From contig CAVWVJ010000003.1 of assembly GCA_963758505.1 (NCBI GenBank), forward strand, positions 992,001-1,056,000: DNA of 64,000 nt, written 5' to 3'. Both the position numbers and the translations under genes were made by a program. The notes beneath the pieces were generated by a model. It made no database searches, was not told the DNA's origin, and was given only the letters and a program-made list of their open reading frames with translations. The DNA comes from Korobacter sp963758505 (GTDB lineage Bacteria; Acidobacteriota; Terriglobia; Terriglobales; Acidobacteriaceae). Shown piece after piece: positions 53,592-62,882 of the stretch (positions within the stretch are counted from its first letter, which is position 1; each line of letters starts with the position of its first letter).

Positions 53592-55346
53592 CTAGATGAC
53601 CTCGCGGACTTCGTCGCGCACTATAGTCTTGATGATTTTCGCGGCGTCCTTTTGCCCGCGCACCAGAGCCTTGGCGAGATGGAGCGCCTGCTCAGTGGTC
53701 GCTTTTCCAGGCATGGGCGGTTCATTGGGATCAACCACGGCCTGCACCACGCTCGGTCCTTTGTGTGCTAAGGCTTCGCGCAAAATCCTCTCCGCGTCTT
53801 CCGGGCGTTCCAGCGTAAAGCCCCTGGCTCCGCAGGCATCTGCGACTTTGGCGAAATCAATTGGCTGGAGCTCGACGCCAAATTCAGGGTTTCCTTCGAG
53901 AATCATCTGCTCCCATTTGATCTGGCCGAGCACATTGTTCTTGATCACGACTACGGTTACCTGAAGGTTATATTTCACCAGCGTGGCAAGCTCGCCCATC
54001 AACATCGTCAAGCCGCCGTCGCCGACCACACATACCACCTGTCGCCCCGGATAGGCGACCGCCGCGCCGATGCTGTAAGGCAGGCCATTGGCCATTGTGG
54101 CCAGAGAACCGGAGAGAGAGAACTGCATCTTGTCCCGAATTTCGATGTAGCGCGCGGTCCAGGTTGCGATGGTCCCGCTGTCGGATGAAACGATAGCGTC
54201 GTCATGCAATAACTTATTCAGAGTGTGGGTTACGACTTGCGGCTTCATCGGCATATCGGTTCGGGTGCCGCGTTCCTCCATTAGTTCGTTCCAGTCCTTC
54301 ATGCGCTCCTGGGACTTCTTGAGGAAATCCTGGTTCGTTTTTCGCTCCAACATAGGCAAGAGCGCAGCCAGGATTGTCTTTGCGTCTCCCACCAGACCTA
54401 GGTCCACCTGATGTCGCAGGCCGACGCGGGATGGATCAATTTCAATTTGCACGCACTTCGCCTGGCCCGGCTTGGGCAAAAATTCCATGTAGGGGTAGCT
54501 GGTGCCGATCATGATGAGAGTGTCGCAATCATTCATGGCATCCACGGACGGAGCTGTGCCGAGCAGCCCGATTCCCCCCGTGGTGTAAGGGCTGCGGTCA
54601 GGAAGCACGGCCTTGCCGAGAAGCGCTTTGACGACAGGGCCGCCGACAATTCCTGCGAGTTGTGTGACCTCTTCGCGGGCGCCGAGTGCGCCGCGCCCCA
54701 CAAAAACCGTGACCCTTTTGCCAGCGTTGATGATGTCAGCGGCTTTTCTTAGAAGCGAGTCAGCCGGTTTCGCACTCGAAGGAACACTCCAGTCCCCACT
54801 ATGCTGCGCGACGTTGGCATTGCTGCGGTGTTTGTCGTTGACTTCCCACTCCTGGATGTCTTTTGGAATACAAATATGCGAAACGCCGTGGCGAGCGTAA
54901 GCGGTGCGTACAGCCATGTCTACAACGTTGACTGCGTGCGCTGGTCCCATCACGCGCTCATTGAAGACGGCGACGTCCATAAATAGCTTGTCGAGGTCCA
55001 CGTCCTGCTGGTAATCCATCCCGATGAGGTCGTGAAAGGTATGACCGGTAATAGCGAGGACAGGTTGGAGATCGCATTTCGCATCGTACAGGCCGTTCAA
55101 AAGATGGATGCCGCCGGGTCCGGAGGTCGCGCAACAGACCCCGATGCGGCCGGTGTACTTGGCATAGCCAACTGCGGCAAAAGCGGCAGCTTCCTCGTGA
55201 CGTACCTGGATGAATTTCAGCTTGTCTTTGTGCGTGCGCAGCGCTTCGAAGAATCCGTCGACGCCGTCCCCCGGAAAACCAAAGATCGTATCCACTCCCC
55301 ACTCAATTAAACGTTCAACAATCAGATCAGAAACCTGCTTTGCCAT
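53592..55346 (-). CDS. Pyruvate-oxidase-like thiamine diphosphate enzyme
   Basis: A 584-residue ThDP- and probably FAD-dependent enzyme close to pyruvate oxidase PoxB. The N-terminal Pyr domain has the catalytic Glu in VRHEEAAAFAAVGYAKYTG and GIHLLNGLYDAK; the C-terminal PP domain carries the ThDP motif GDGGLTMLMGEL followed by VVVIKNN. It would decarboxylate pyruvate or another 2-oxoacid and pass electrons to quinone. ATG 55346 has GGAAGG upstream. It lies in a six-gene minus-strand run and its product may feed the respiratory chain together with the downstream dehydrogenase. Confidence 0.9.
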   Translation of the reverse strand: MAKQVSDLIVERLIEWGVDTIFGFPGDGVDGFFEALRTHKDKLKFIQVRHEEAAAFAAVGYAKYTGRIGVCCATSGPGGIHLLNGLYDAKCDLQPVLAITGHTFHDLIGMDYQQDVDLDKLFMDVAVFNERVMGPAHAVNVVDMAVRTAYARHGVSHICIPKDIQEWEVNDKHRSNANVAQHSGDWSVPSSAKPADSLLRKAADIINAGKRVTVFVGRGALGAREEVTQLAGIVGGPVVKALLGKAVLPDRSPYTTGGIGLLGTAPSVDAMNDCDTLIMIGTSYPYMEFLPKPGQAKCVQIEIDPSRVGLRHQVDLGLVGDAKTILAALLPMLERKTNQDFLKKSQERMKDWNELMEERGTRTDMPMKPQVVTHTLNKLLHDDAIVSSDSGTIATWTARYIEIRDKMQFSLSGSLATMANGLPYSIGAAVAYPGRQVVCVVGDGGLTMLMGELATLVKYNLQVTVVVIKNNVLGQIKWEQMILEGNPEFGVELQPIDFAKVADACGARGFTLERPEDAERILREALAHKGPSVVQAVVDPNEPPMPGKATTEQALHLAKALVRGQKDAAKIIKTIVRDEVREVI

Positions 55347-55417
55347 GATTCATACCTTCCATGTAAATCCGCTAACCGCGCGTGACTTAAAGTTGCGTTA
55401 TAAATCTTGTCCCGACA

Positions 55418-56518
55418 TCAAATTCGGTAAATTGCCGCATCTTGTTCTCTGAGTTCGAGACCATTTCCTGGCCGCGATAGATCGGGTTTCATGAATCCCT
55501 TTTGAGGTTCACAGAAGCCGTCAAAGAACATTCGCTCAATCCGGGCGTGATCATGAAAAAACTCCATGTGAATCGCTCGCGGCACCGCACAGCACACATG
55601 CAGATGCATGCTCGGTCCGCAATGCGATGAGAGAGGCATGTTCGCTGCCCAGCACAGCGCAGCCACATCGAGGAAACCGCTGATGCCGCCACAGCGCGTG
55701 GCGTCCGCCTGCAGAACGGTGATCGCTTCCGCGTCAATCATCCTGCGGAAATACCAGGCAGTGTAGCCGTACTCGCCTGCGGCAATATTCATACCGAGGG
55801 GAGCGCGGCCACGTATTTGGTTCAGGCCTGAGAGATTGTCAGAACTCACCGGCTCTTCCAGCCAGCTAACCCCGTGCTCAGCGAAATCATGGGCCAGTCG
55901 AATCGCCTGTACGACCGTATAAGCTCCGTTGGCATCGACAAAAAGCTGGCAGGCTTTTCCAATCGCCTTTCGCGCGACCTGCACTCTTCTCGGATCGTCC
56001 TCCGGGTTACTGCCGACCTTCATCTTCACCATCCGAAAGCCGCGTTGCGCCCAGCCACCCAATTGATCTTGCAGCTGTTGGTCCGAGTAAGACGTAAAAC
56101 CTCCGCTACCGTAGAGAGGAATACCATCGCGCACCCGTCCGAGAAGGTTGACAAGCGACACGTCGAGCAGACGCGCTTTCAAGTCCCACATGGCATTGTC
56201 GATCGCAGCGGCGGCCATGCGCGTGATGCCGGTTTCCCCGAGATTGCGCACGTGATGGTAGATATCCTGGAGAATCGCGGCGTGGGCGAAGACGTCATGC
56301 CCTGCTACCACTTCCTGCAAGAGCGATCGCACCAGCTTGGCGGTCGATTCGTCGGCATAGGTGTAGCCGAGCCCCCGCTTCCCACCAGCTTCGAGATGAA
56401 CGAGCACCATCGTCGTGCTGTTCCAGGCGTATGTGCCGTCCGCCTCAGGCGCATCGGTCGGGACGGTGAATACTTCGACCTTCGTCCCTGTAATTTTTGC
56501 TTTTGCCTCGTCTGACAC
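55418..56518 (-). CDS. Enolase-superfamily (mandelate racemase/muconate lactonizing) enzyme
   Basis: A 366-residue enzyme. The catalytic layout is complete: Lys165-x-Lys167 (MVKMKVG), metal ligands Asp195 (FVDANGAY), Glu221/Glu222 (WLEEP) and Glu249 (AGEYGY), and His299 in SSHCGPSM, with an ADATRCGGISG block. The KxK plus C-terminal His pair is typical of the mandelate racemase subgroup, which includes acid-sugar dehydratases, but the substrate is not readable. GTG 56518 is chosen because GAGG lies six bases upstream; the previous stop codon is eight bases earlier. Confidence 0.88.
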   Translation of the reverse strand: MSDEAKAKITGTKVEVFTVPTDAPEADGTYAWNSTTMVLVHLEAGGKRGLGYTYADESTAKLVRSLLQEVVAGHDVFAHAAILQDIYHHVRNLGETGITRMAAAAIDNAMWDLKARLLDVSLVNLLGRVRDGIPLYGSGGFTSYSDQQLQDQLGGWAQRGFRMVKMKVGSNPEDDPRRVQVARKAIGKACQLFVDANGAYTVVQAIRLAHDFAEHGVSWLEEPVSSDNLSGLNQIRGRAPLGMNIAAGEYGYTAWYFRRMIDAEAITVLQADATRCGGISGFLDVAALCWAANMPLSSHCGPSMHLHVCCAVPRAIHMEFFHDHARIERMFFDGFCEPQKGFMKPDLSRPGNGLELREQDAAIYRI

Positions 56519-56526
56519 TGTTAGCC

Positions 56527-57690
56527 TCAAAATCCTGTTAAGACGGTTGCACCTTGGCGCGTGACCGCGACCACGTCGCAATGCCTCATGCCGCCATATC
56601 CATCGAAGTACGCTGCCGGCTCCACGTTGAAGGTCATTCCCTCTTCAAGAACATCAGGCGAGCAGGGGTGGATCCGCGGCAGGCCGTTCGGATTGGCTGC
56701 GGCGAAGCCCACGCCATGGCCGGTGGAATGCTTGAATGCGTCTCCAAATCCATGCGCTTTCATTACATTCCTGGCGGCAGCGTCAACCTCGCGAGCAGGT
56801 ACGCCGGGACGAATGCACCCGAGCGCCGCGTCCCGTGCTTCGTTAATCCCAACGCGCATCGCAGCTTGCCGTTGCGACGGCGAACCAGCGAGATAAGTGC
56901 GTGTAATGTCAGTCCAATATCCATCAGCACAGGTATTGGCGTGGATCATGACCAAGTCTCCATCTTCAATCCGTCTCTGCCGGGTACGCGCGTAAGCAGC
57001 AGCCGCGCGAGCCGAGTTGGGTCCGGACATGCAAAAAAAATAGCCGTAGCTCCGCTGAAACAACTCAGCCTTTGGACAGGACTGGAAAGCTGCCTGGATA
57101 TCGGCCGCAATCTCCGCTTCTCGCCGTCCCACCTGTATCGCCTGGTTTGCGTGCGCAAAACCTGAAGCAGCAATCTCCGCCGCCGCTTCCATTTGCTGGA
57201 TTTCCTTCGCGGTCTTGCGAGCTTTCAATTCTTCAATCGCATCATCGCAATGAAAATACTTAGCCTTTGGTTGTAATTCCCGCAGCAAGTCAGGAAGCGC
57301 GCATCGAAACTCAATGGAAGCAACGTAACTGCTGGGCTGCATGTCTGGAACGCTCCGGATACCTAGCGCTGCATCGGATAGTCCCATCCGCGCAGTCAGG
57401 GATCGCAAAGGGTCAGCCAGCACTTCAACCGTTGTGCTGAGGCTCGTCAATGCGCCAGCCTTGTATGGGATGAGCGTTGCACCGGATGTCTTCCGAGCAA
57501 GTTCTACTTCATCCTCGGGCAAAAGCACCTGTACCTGTCCCTCCACCGTAAAGACGGCAATACTGCTGCCTATCACTGGCCAATAACCCGTCAAAAGCAG
57601 CACGTCGCTCGGCGAGGCGCAAATTACTGCGTCGAGGCGGGAAGCCCTCAGAGCGCGACTGATTCGTTTTGTTCGCTGACGGTCAATCAA
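56527..57690 (-). CDS. M24-family peptidase homologue with altered metal ligands
   Basis: A 387-residue pita-bread protein related to Xaa-Pro aminopeptidase and creatinase. Of the five metal ligands of true peptidases, Asp261 (TDITRTY), His325 (TGHGVG) and Glu357 (NVEPA) are present, but the first Asp is His250 (IHANTCADG) and the last Glu is Cys371 (RHCDVVAV). It may bind one metal or act without metal, as creatinase does. I have the impression that the HCD variant recurs in other bacteria, so it is probably a subfamily. Start is TTG 57690 with a weak ribosome site. First gene of the six-gene run. Confidence 0.85.
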   Translation of the reverse strand: MIDRQRTKRISRALRASRLDAVICASPSDVLLLTGYWPVIGSSIAVFTVEGQVQVLLPEDEVELARKTSGATLIPYKAGALTSLSTTVEVLADPLRSLTARMGLSDAALGIRSVPDMQPSSYVASIEFRCALPDLLRELQPKAKYFHCDDAIEELKARKTAKEIQQMEAAAEIAASGFAHANQAIQVGRREAEIAADIQAAFQSCPKAELFQRSYGYFFCMSGPNSARAAAAYARTRQRRIEDGDLVMIHANTCADGYWTDITRTYLAGSPSQRQAAMRVGINEARDAALGCIRPGVPAREVDAAARNVMKAHGFGDAFKHSTGHGVGFAAANPNGLPRIHPCSPDVLEEGMTFNVEPAAYFDGYGGMRHCDVVAVTRQGATVLTGF

Positions 57691-57921
57691 TCAGAACTCA
57701 TTGGTCTATGGCCGGAAATCTTGAAGTTGGGGTGCTCTCAGGAAAAGGATTGCGGAATAGGCCCTCCCCTATGAAACCTTAACGCGTAGCGTATTCAACC
57801 GGACTGCCGCGATTGCCATGGATACCCATGCCAGCCCTTCTCAGTTAGCCGCGCAATACGTTCTTGCGACCCCTGTGTTTATACGATTCCCGGTCTTCGC
57901 TGAAGGTTGGCGGAACCATCG
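57691..57921. other. Intergenic region upstream of the six-gene operon
   Basis: About 230 bases between the M24 gene start and the stop of the phosphopantetheinyl transferase gene. It should hold the operon promoter. No clear promoter or hairpin was found by eye. Confidence 0.35.
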
Positions 57922-58689
57922 CTAGCACGAGCGACCAGACTTCGTCCGGCTCGCCACAGCAAGGCGATCAGAATAAGCGGGAGGGTTGAGAGCATGGATC
58001 GAAACGGGCGGCCCACTTGGCTGAGTGGCCAAGATGGTCATTACCCAGAGTCCAGAACGTAACCACCACCCCTTGAAGCATTGATCGTTGGCGCCGACGA
58101 CGCGCAGGCTCCTCCACTTGGTGCCAGCTACATTTTCATTGCTGAAGCTCGCCACGACGCTGCGAGTGTCGATCTGGAGCCCGAGGCGCATAGCTTTTAA
58201 GGCACTTTCCTTCGCACTCCAGATCAGGTTAATGGAAAGCTCGCGAGCATTTTCATCGCGACATGCTTCGACGATGTTCATCTCTTCAGGGGTGAAAAAG
58301 TCATGCACGAATGCATTACTTCGTGGTTCCACGGTTTCCATATCGCAACCGACGCTGACCGTTGCCGGTCCGATTGTGCACATGGCCCTGCCGGCACTAT
58401 GTGTAATCGAGATCGAGGCCATCACGAGAGCGCCGCTGACATAGACTTCGGGAGCGCCGGAAGCGGTCGGACGAATCTCTATCTCGCGTAACATGGGTTT
58501 TGAAGCTGTCGAAGAAAAATAAGATGCGAGAGCACGCTTCGCCGTCCAGCGTCCGAGAAGCCAATCGGCACTGCGTTTAGGAAAGCGAAAGGCTCGATAG
58601 CGCGCGACTTCGGCCGAACTCAGCCAATCGAGATCAGCCGGCAGCTCGGCAGCTCTAGACTCCAGCCAGAATAGGTTCATCCGCTGCAT
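57922..58689 (-). CDS. 4'-phosphopantetheinyl transferase (Sfp type)
   Basis: A 255-residue Sfp-type transferase that loads the phosphopantetheine arm of CoA onto carrier-protein serines. Signature residues are Asp116 and Glu118 (VGCDMETVEPR), and Trp157, Lys160, Glu161 (WSAKESALK). The start ATG 58689 (MQRMNLFWLE) overlaps the end of the carboxyltransferase gene by 35 bases, so the genes are co-transcribed; a longer frame to 58737 is possible. It presumably activates the carrier domains of the PKS-like protein to the right. Confidence 0.93.
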   Translation of the reverse strand: MQRMNLFWLESRAAELPADLDWLSSAEVARYRAFRFPKRSADWLLGRWTAKRALASYFSSTASKPMLREIEIRPTASGAPEVYVSGALVMASISITHSAGRAMCTIGPATVSVGCDMETVEPRSNAFVHDFFTPEEMNIVEACRDENARELSINLIWSAKESALKAMRLGLQIDTRSVVASFSNENVAGTKWRSLRVVGANDQCFKGWWLRSGLWVMTILATQPSGPPVSIHALNPPAYSDRLAVASRTKSGRSC

Positions 58690-61600
58690 TGGGAGCCACG
58701 CCTGTACTACGTGGCGAATCGTGTTTCCGAATGCCACGTTCTACTGCATCGATAAGGTACGGACGAAGATCGCTTGCGGGGAGGATCCGGTGGAGTGCAC
58801 CGACTTCCAGCGCGCGATGGACGCTATGGATATGATCGAATTCAGTAGCCACTTCACCGAGCTTCTCAGAATAAACCGTTTGAAAAAGTTCGTTCCATTC
58901 GGCAAGCAAGCGGTTCTTATCAGTGGCCTCCGCGCGTTGAATGGCAGCGGCGAGTTGCTGCAATCTTTCATCTTTGCGCGCACGGGATTCCACTTCCCCG
59001 GCGAACACGACAGCGGCTGCTGGGGCGCCACCAATCACTGAAGCAAAGGTGCCCTCGAGCGCAGCGACTTCGACATCCGGGTTCAATGCCCGGGAAAACA
59101 CGACGTAGGCGCCTCCGTGATACCGCGAGATGACGCAAAACACCATGGGACCTTTGAAGTTCACCACCGCCCTGCCGATCTCCGCGCCATACTCCAGCTG
59201 CAGACGGCGCATGGATTCTGGCGAGCCGTCAAAGCCCGCAAGGTTGGCCAGAATGACCACGGGGCGATTGTTGCTCGCGGCGTTGATGGCGCGAGCGATC
59301 TTCTTCGACGACATCGGGAAGAGAGTTCCGGCAGTCCACTGGTCAGGGCCATCGGCGGGGACAAATCCAAAACGCACGAGAGGCTTCGATTCGATGCCGA
59401 TCATGCAGACGGGGAAGCCGCCGAGGTGGGCGTCCCAGACAACGGCGGTGTCCGCCCCGCGCATGCCTGCGAAGCGCTCAAGCGCTGCGTGGTCCTGGTC
59501 GCCGACCGCGAGCATGACTCTGCGGATGTCAAATGAACGCTTGCGGCCCGGATTAGTTGCGTCGGAGAAAATATCACCCACAAACGAGAAGCCATTTTCA
59601 CTGCTTGCGCCAAGCGGGTAGAGGCGAACATCACGGTCGAGCGGATCGGAAGTGGGCGCCCGTCGCGGAAACCGCTCGCCCGGTGCGACGTAGGCGTGCT
59701 CGTAGTGACGCATGAGTATCCCGCAGGCTTCGTCGATGTCGCGCGCGTAGTACTGCGCCTGGCCGTTCACGCCCATGATGCGGTCATATCCGCCGATGCC
59801 ATGGTTGTCCTCCGCCGAGACGCTGCCCGAGTAGTCGAGCGCACGTTTTCCGGTGAGCACCATGGCTCCCTTGGGGGTCATGATGAGGATGCCGCGAGTA
59901 TGCATCAACATCGTCGCTTCTGCATTCCAGTAAGGCTGCGCGCCTACGTTGATACCGTTGACCACGATATTGATTTCGAGCCCAGCTTGGGTGTATTCGA
60001 TCAGGCGTTTGAGGACACGAGCGACCCAGTCCATGTTTTCCACGCCGCTCGACATAGAGATCTTCGCGCCTGCGGAGAGGGTGAACCATTCCGCTGGAAT
60101 GTGCATGGATTCTGCCAGGTCGAGAGCCGCAACGATGCGCCGGCACTCCGGTTCCGCGATCGCACCGAGGTCCTTGCTAGGATCGCCCAGGAGGATCACC
60201 CTCGCAATCCCTTCCGGATAGCGAGTGGTGAAATTGCGAATTACTCCGACAATAATGTTCGCGGTGTTCTCCCCATAAGGCCGCATGACCGGCACGAGGT
60301 AACCGGATTCGTCGAAGTCGTATTCGACGAATTCGCCCGCGGGAAGGTCCGCCCGGGCGTCGTTTAACGCCGGAGTCAGTAAATTCACGATCTCGTACGG
60401 ATAGAGAAGACCGCGTTGCCTCATCTTCACGACCTTCTGGTCGTAGGCAGAAAGCGGTTTCATTGGCTGAAGCCGGGAGGCCGGGCGGAAGGTCATGGAG
60501 ACGCCCGCGTCTCCAGGAGCCGAGATGCGGATGACAGTGTCACGAAATTCACCGGTTCGCGAACTGGGAATACGCGCGCGAACAACGACCTGCTCAAGTC
60601 CTAAGCCGTCAGTCGATGGAGCGAGGCGGTGAACGATCTCATCCACTTCTTCCGGTTTGAGATTGAGGGGTGGCCAAACATAAAGAAAGATGCGGTTCCA
60701 GTAGAAGCGACTGCGCGAGTCACGCTGCGACTGCGCCATACGAATGGCGGCCACAGTCTCAGCGAACATTCGCTCGAAGTAGGGCAATTGCACGATTCGT
60801 CCGGAGTCGTCCCTGACCGGAGTGAGGTCTCGCACTTCGGCGACCGCAAACAGCCGCTCGTCTTTGGGATTGCTCTTTGCGATGGCGTGCAAAACGTAAA
60901 CGTCTTCGATCGAAGGCAGGCGAGTGATGTTGAAGTTTGTGAGACGCCACAGATGCAGACGCTCGCCTGTCATCGGGTGGACACCTCGGAACAACCGGAC
61001 TTCGTTATAACCTGCGGCCGAGGGTTCGTACGTGAAGTACTGCATCTCGGGCTGATGCAGATCGCGATCGAACGCTGAAATGGCGACCACAATGCGCTCT
61101 ACCGGGCGTGGGAAATGAGTTCGAGCGAGGATGGAATGCAGTGATTCCTGCACCTCGCCAGCGTCCAGATGAGCGGTTCTATCCCATGCCATCACGTCGA
61201 CAACGACATCTTCATGCGCGGGTACCTGCGTGAGGGCCGCATCCACGGCGCCAAGTGCATGGGCAATTGAGTCGAGCTCGGTATGCAAGGTGAAGATGTT
61301 CACACGCTTGCCATTCTCGGCATAGCTGGTGGTGACACAGTCCAATCCATCCACTGATAGCGCACGACATTCTTCGAGGGCCCGCACGCAGTAATAACGC
61401 GAAACCATGATCTCAAGCATGAGGCGCCGGAGGGCACGTGGAGAGTTGTCGAATCTACGCGAGAAGATGCCGGCAAGCTGCCGCGGGCAATCGATGAGCC
61501 ACTGTCTTCGATTCTTGGCGTCTGGCGCGTTAGGATGTGTCGCGAGCGAGTCGAGATGCTGGTCGATGGTGGCATCCATCGTGCGTCGCGCTTCTTCAAA

Positions 61601-62854
61601 AAGCGGTTGATCAAAGCAGCGATATCTCAGTTCACGTGCCAGATCACTCAAAGTCGGGAACGAGGTGCGTGTGATCGAAATGATCCGATCGAGCAACGTC
61701 CGGAAATCAGGGTCGGGACAAAACGCGGCGAGGTCGAGCGTGTCCAAACGATGCTTCAGAATCCGCAGAATCGGTGCGGCCTGTTGGCCGATGCGCTGGT
61801 GCGACTTGCAAGTCCAGAAAAGCGCGTCTTCCAGTTCGGGCGAGCGCTCCAAAGTCTCAATACCGTAATGCCTCACCGTTCGTTGCAGAGCGTCAAGAAA
61901 GTCTGGGGGCAGACGGTTCTCGCGGGGGCCGGACATTTGTAGGAAGGAGAACAAGCAAGCTTCGGTGCTAGGAGCCTCGCTTGCTGTGCCTTTAGCGAGC
62001 GTCGGAGTGCTGCGGAATAGAGAACAGATGTCGACAAAGATATTCAGGACGCTGTCTTCCAATTGCCGAGCCACGGGCTCGTATAGTTTTGAGTTCGAAG
62101 CTGTGGCGAGGGTCCACTCCGGTTTGATGTCAAAGCCCAATAGCAGTTGGCGTAATTGTTCGAGTTGCTGCGGCGGCCCCCCTCCGCCGACGGCTGCGGT
62201 GAGAGGGGAAAAGTTGAGGCGTTGCGACGTGACCGAGGCGGCAGTCACCGGATCGGGGTCAATTTGGAGCAGCGGCGCACCGGTGCCTACCTGTACGTTG
62301 GGGATGGCCATAACTCGACGCACCGTACCGGAAAAGGGGGCGACAACCTCCATCTCCATCTTCATGGCTTCGAGCACCGCGAGACGATCACCAGCTTCAA
62401 CCGCATCTCCGGCGGCGACCGCGATCGACACGACAACCGATGGAGAGGGAGCACGCACGACGACGCCTTCGTCGCGGTAGACACAGTAGAAAACTCCATC
62501 GACTTCGATCTGGTAATTCGCCCCCTGTTCAGCCGAGAGGATATGGAATCGCCTTTCGCCGAGAGCGACAACACATTCGTTCGGAGTTCGGCGGTCGATA
62601 GAGACGTTGAAACAGGCTCCATCGATTTCGAGCTGATAGGTTTTCACCCCGGTGCGATACACGACCACCGCGTAAGAATGGCCGAGAAAACGCAGCTCGA
62701 TACGGCGGCCAATCTCGCTACGGACTATCGGCCGTCCGCGAAGCGCGGACGCGTAGAACTCGGTGCGCTCGGCTCGCAGGTCGGCGTCGTGGGCCTCAAT
62801 CGCCCCTTGCAGCAGGGCGATGCTGGCATAGTTGGCCTCAAGTTCACGTTTCAT
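58655..62854 (-). CDS. Giant biotinyl-carboxyltransferase of an acyl-CoA carboxylase, lacking biotin carboxylase
   Basis: A 1399-residue protein. An N-terminal helix (RELEANYASIALLQGAIEAH) is followed by a biotinyl domain with biotin acceptor Lys165 (VLEAMKMEMEV). A long middle region is followed by a carboxyltransferase with both N- and C-lobes (GVNGQAQYYARDIDEACGIL; DAHLGGFPVCMIGIES; ANLAGFDGSPESM; RYHGGAYVVFSRAL). Homologues I remember begin with a biotin carboxylase domain of about 450 residues before this helix; here it is missing and the previous gene ends 28 bases upstream. The missing step must come from another gene. It would make malonyl- or other extender units for the neighbouring PKS. 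Start ATG 62854 has a weak GGATG site. Confidence 0.88.
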   Translation of the reverse strand: MKRELEANYASIALLQGAIEAHDADLRAERTEFYASALRGRPIVRSEIGRRIELRFLGHSYAVVVYRTGVKTYQLEIDGACFNVSIDRRTPNECVVALGERRFHILSAEQGANYQIEVDGVFYCVYRDEGVVVRAPSPSVVVSIAVAAGDAVEAGDRLAVLEAMKMEMEVVAPFSGTVRRVMAIPNVQVGTGAPLLQIDPDPVTAASVTSQRLNFSPLTAAVGGGGPPQQLEQLRQLLLGFDIKPEWTLATASNSKLYEPVARQLEDSVLNIFVDICSLFRSTPTLAKGTASEAPSTEACLFSFLQMSGPRENRLPPDFLDALQRTVRHYGIETLERSPELEDALFWTCKSHQRIGQQAAPILRILKHRLDTLDLAAFCPDPDFRTLLDRIISITRTSFPTLSDLARELRYRCFDQPLFEEARRTMDATIDQHLDSLATHPNAPDAKNRRQWLIDCPRQLAGIFSRRFDNSPRALRRLMLEIMVSRYYCVRALEECRALSVDGLDCVTTSYAENGKRVNIFTLHTELDSIAHALGAVDAALTQVPAHEDVVVDVMAWDRTAHLDAGEVQESLHSILARTHFPRPVERIVVAISAFDRDLHQPEMQYFTYEPSAAGYNEVRLFRGVHPMTGERLHLWRLTNFNITRLPSIEDVYVLHAIAKSNPKDERLFAVAEVRDLTPVRDDSGRIVQLPYFERMFAETVAAIRMAQSQRDSRSRFYWNRIFLYVWPPLNLKPEEVDEIVHRLAPSTDGLGLEQVVVRARIPSSRTGEFRDTVIRISAPGDAGVSMTFRPASRLQPMKPLSAYDQKVVKMRQRGLLYPYEIVNLLTPALNDARADLPAGEFVEYDFDESGYLVPVMRPYGENTANIIVGVIRNFTTRYPEGIARVILLGDPSKDLGAIAEPECRRIVAALDLAESMHIPAEWFTLSAGAKISMSSGVENMDWVARVLKRLIEYTQAGLEINIVVNGINVGAQPYWNAEATMLMHTRGILIMTPKGAMVLTGKRALDYSGSVSAEDNHGIGGYDRIMGVNGQAQYYARDIDEACGILMRHYEHAYVAPGERFPRRAPTSDPLDRDVRLYPLGASSENGFSFVGDIFSDATNPGRKRSFDIRRVMLAVGDQDHAALERFAGMRGADTAVVWDAHLGGFPVCMIGIESKPLVRFGFVPADGPDQWTAGTLFPMSSKKIARAINAASNNRPVVILANLAGFDGSPESMRRLQLEYGAEIGRAVVNFKGPMVFCVISRYHGGAYVVFSRALNPDVEVAALEGTFASVIGGAPAAAVVFAGEVESRARKDERLQQLAAAIQRAEATDKNRLLAEWNELFQTVYSEKLGEVATEFDHIHSVHRALEVGALHRILPASDLRPYLIDAVERGIRKHDSPRSTGVAPNAADEPILAGV
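60699..60734. repeat. Second copy of the 36-base near-identical sequence
   Basis: Partner of 42007-42042, one mismatch in 36. Here it lies in frame inside the carboxyltransferase gene and encodes QSQRDSRSRFYW on the minus strand. Confidence 0.75.
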
Positions 62855-62882
62855 AGGGCATCCAATTTAAAGAGCTGGAAGT

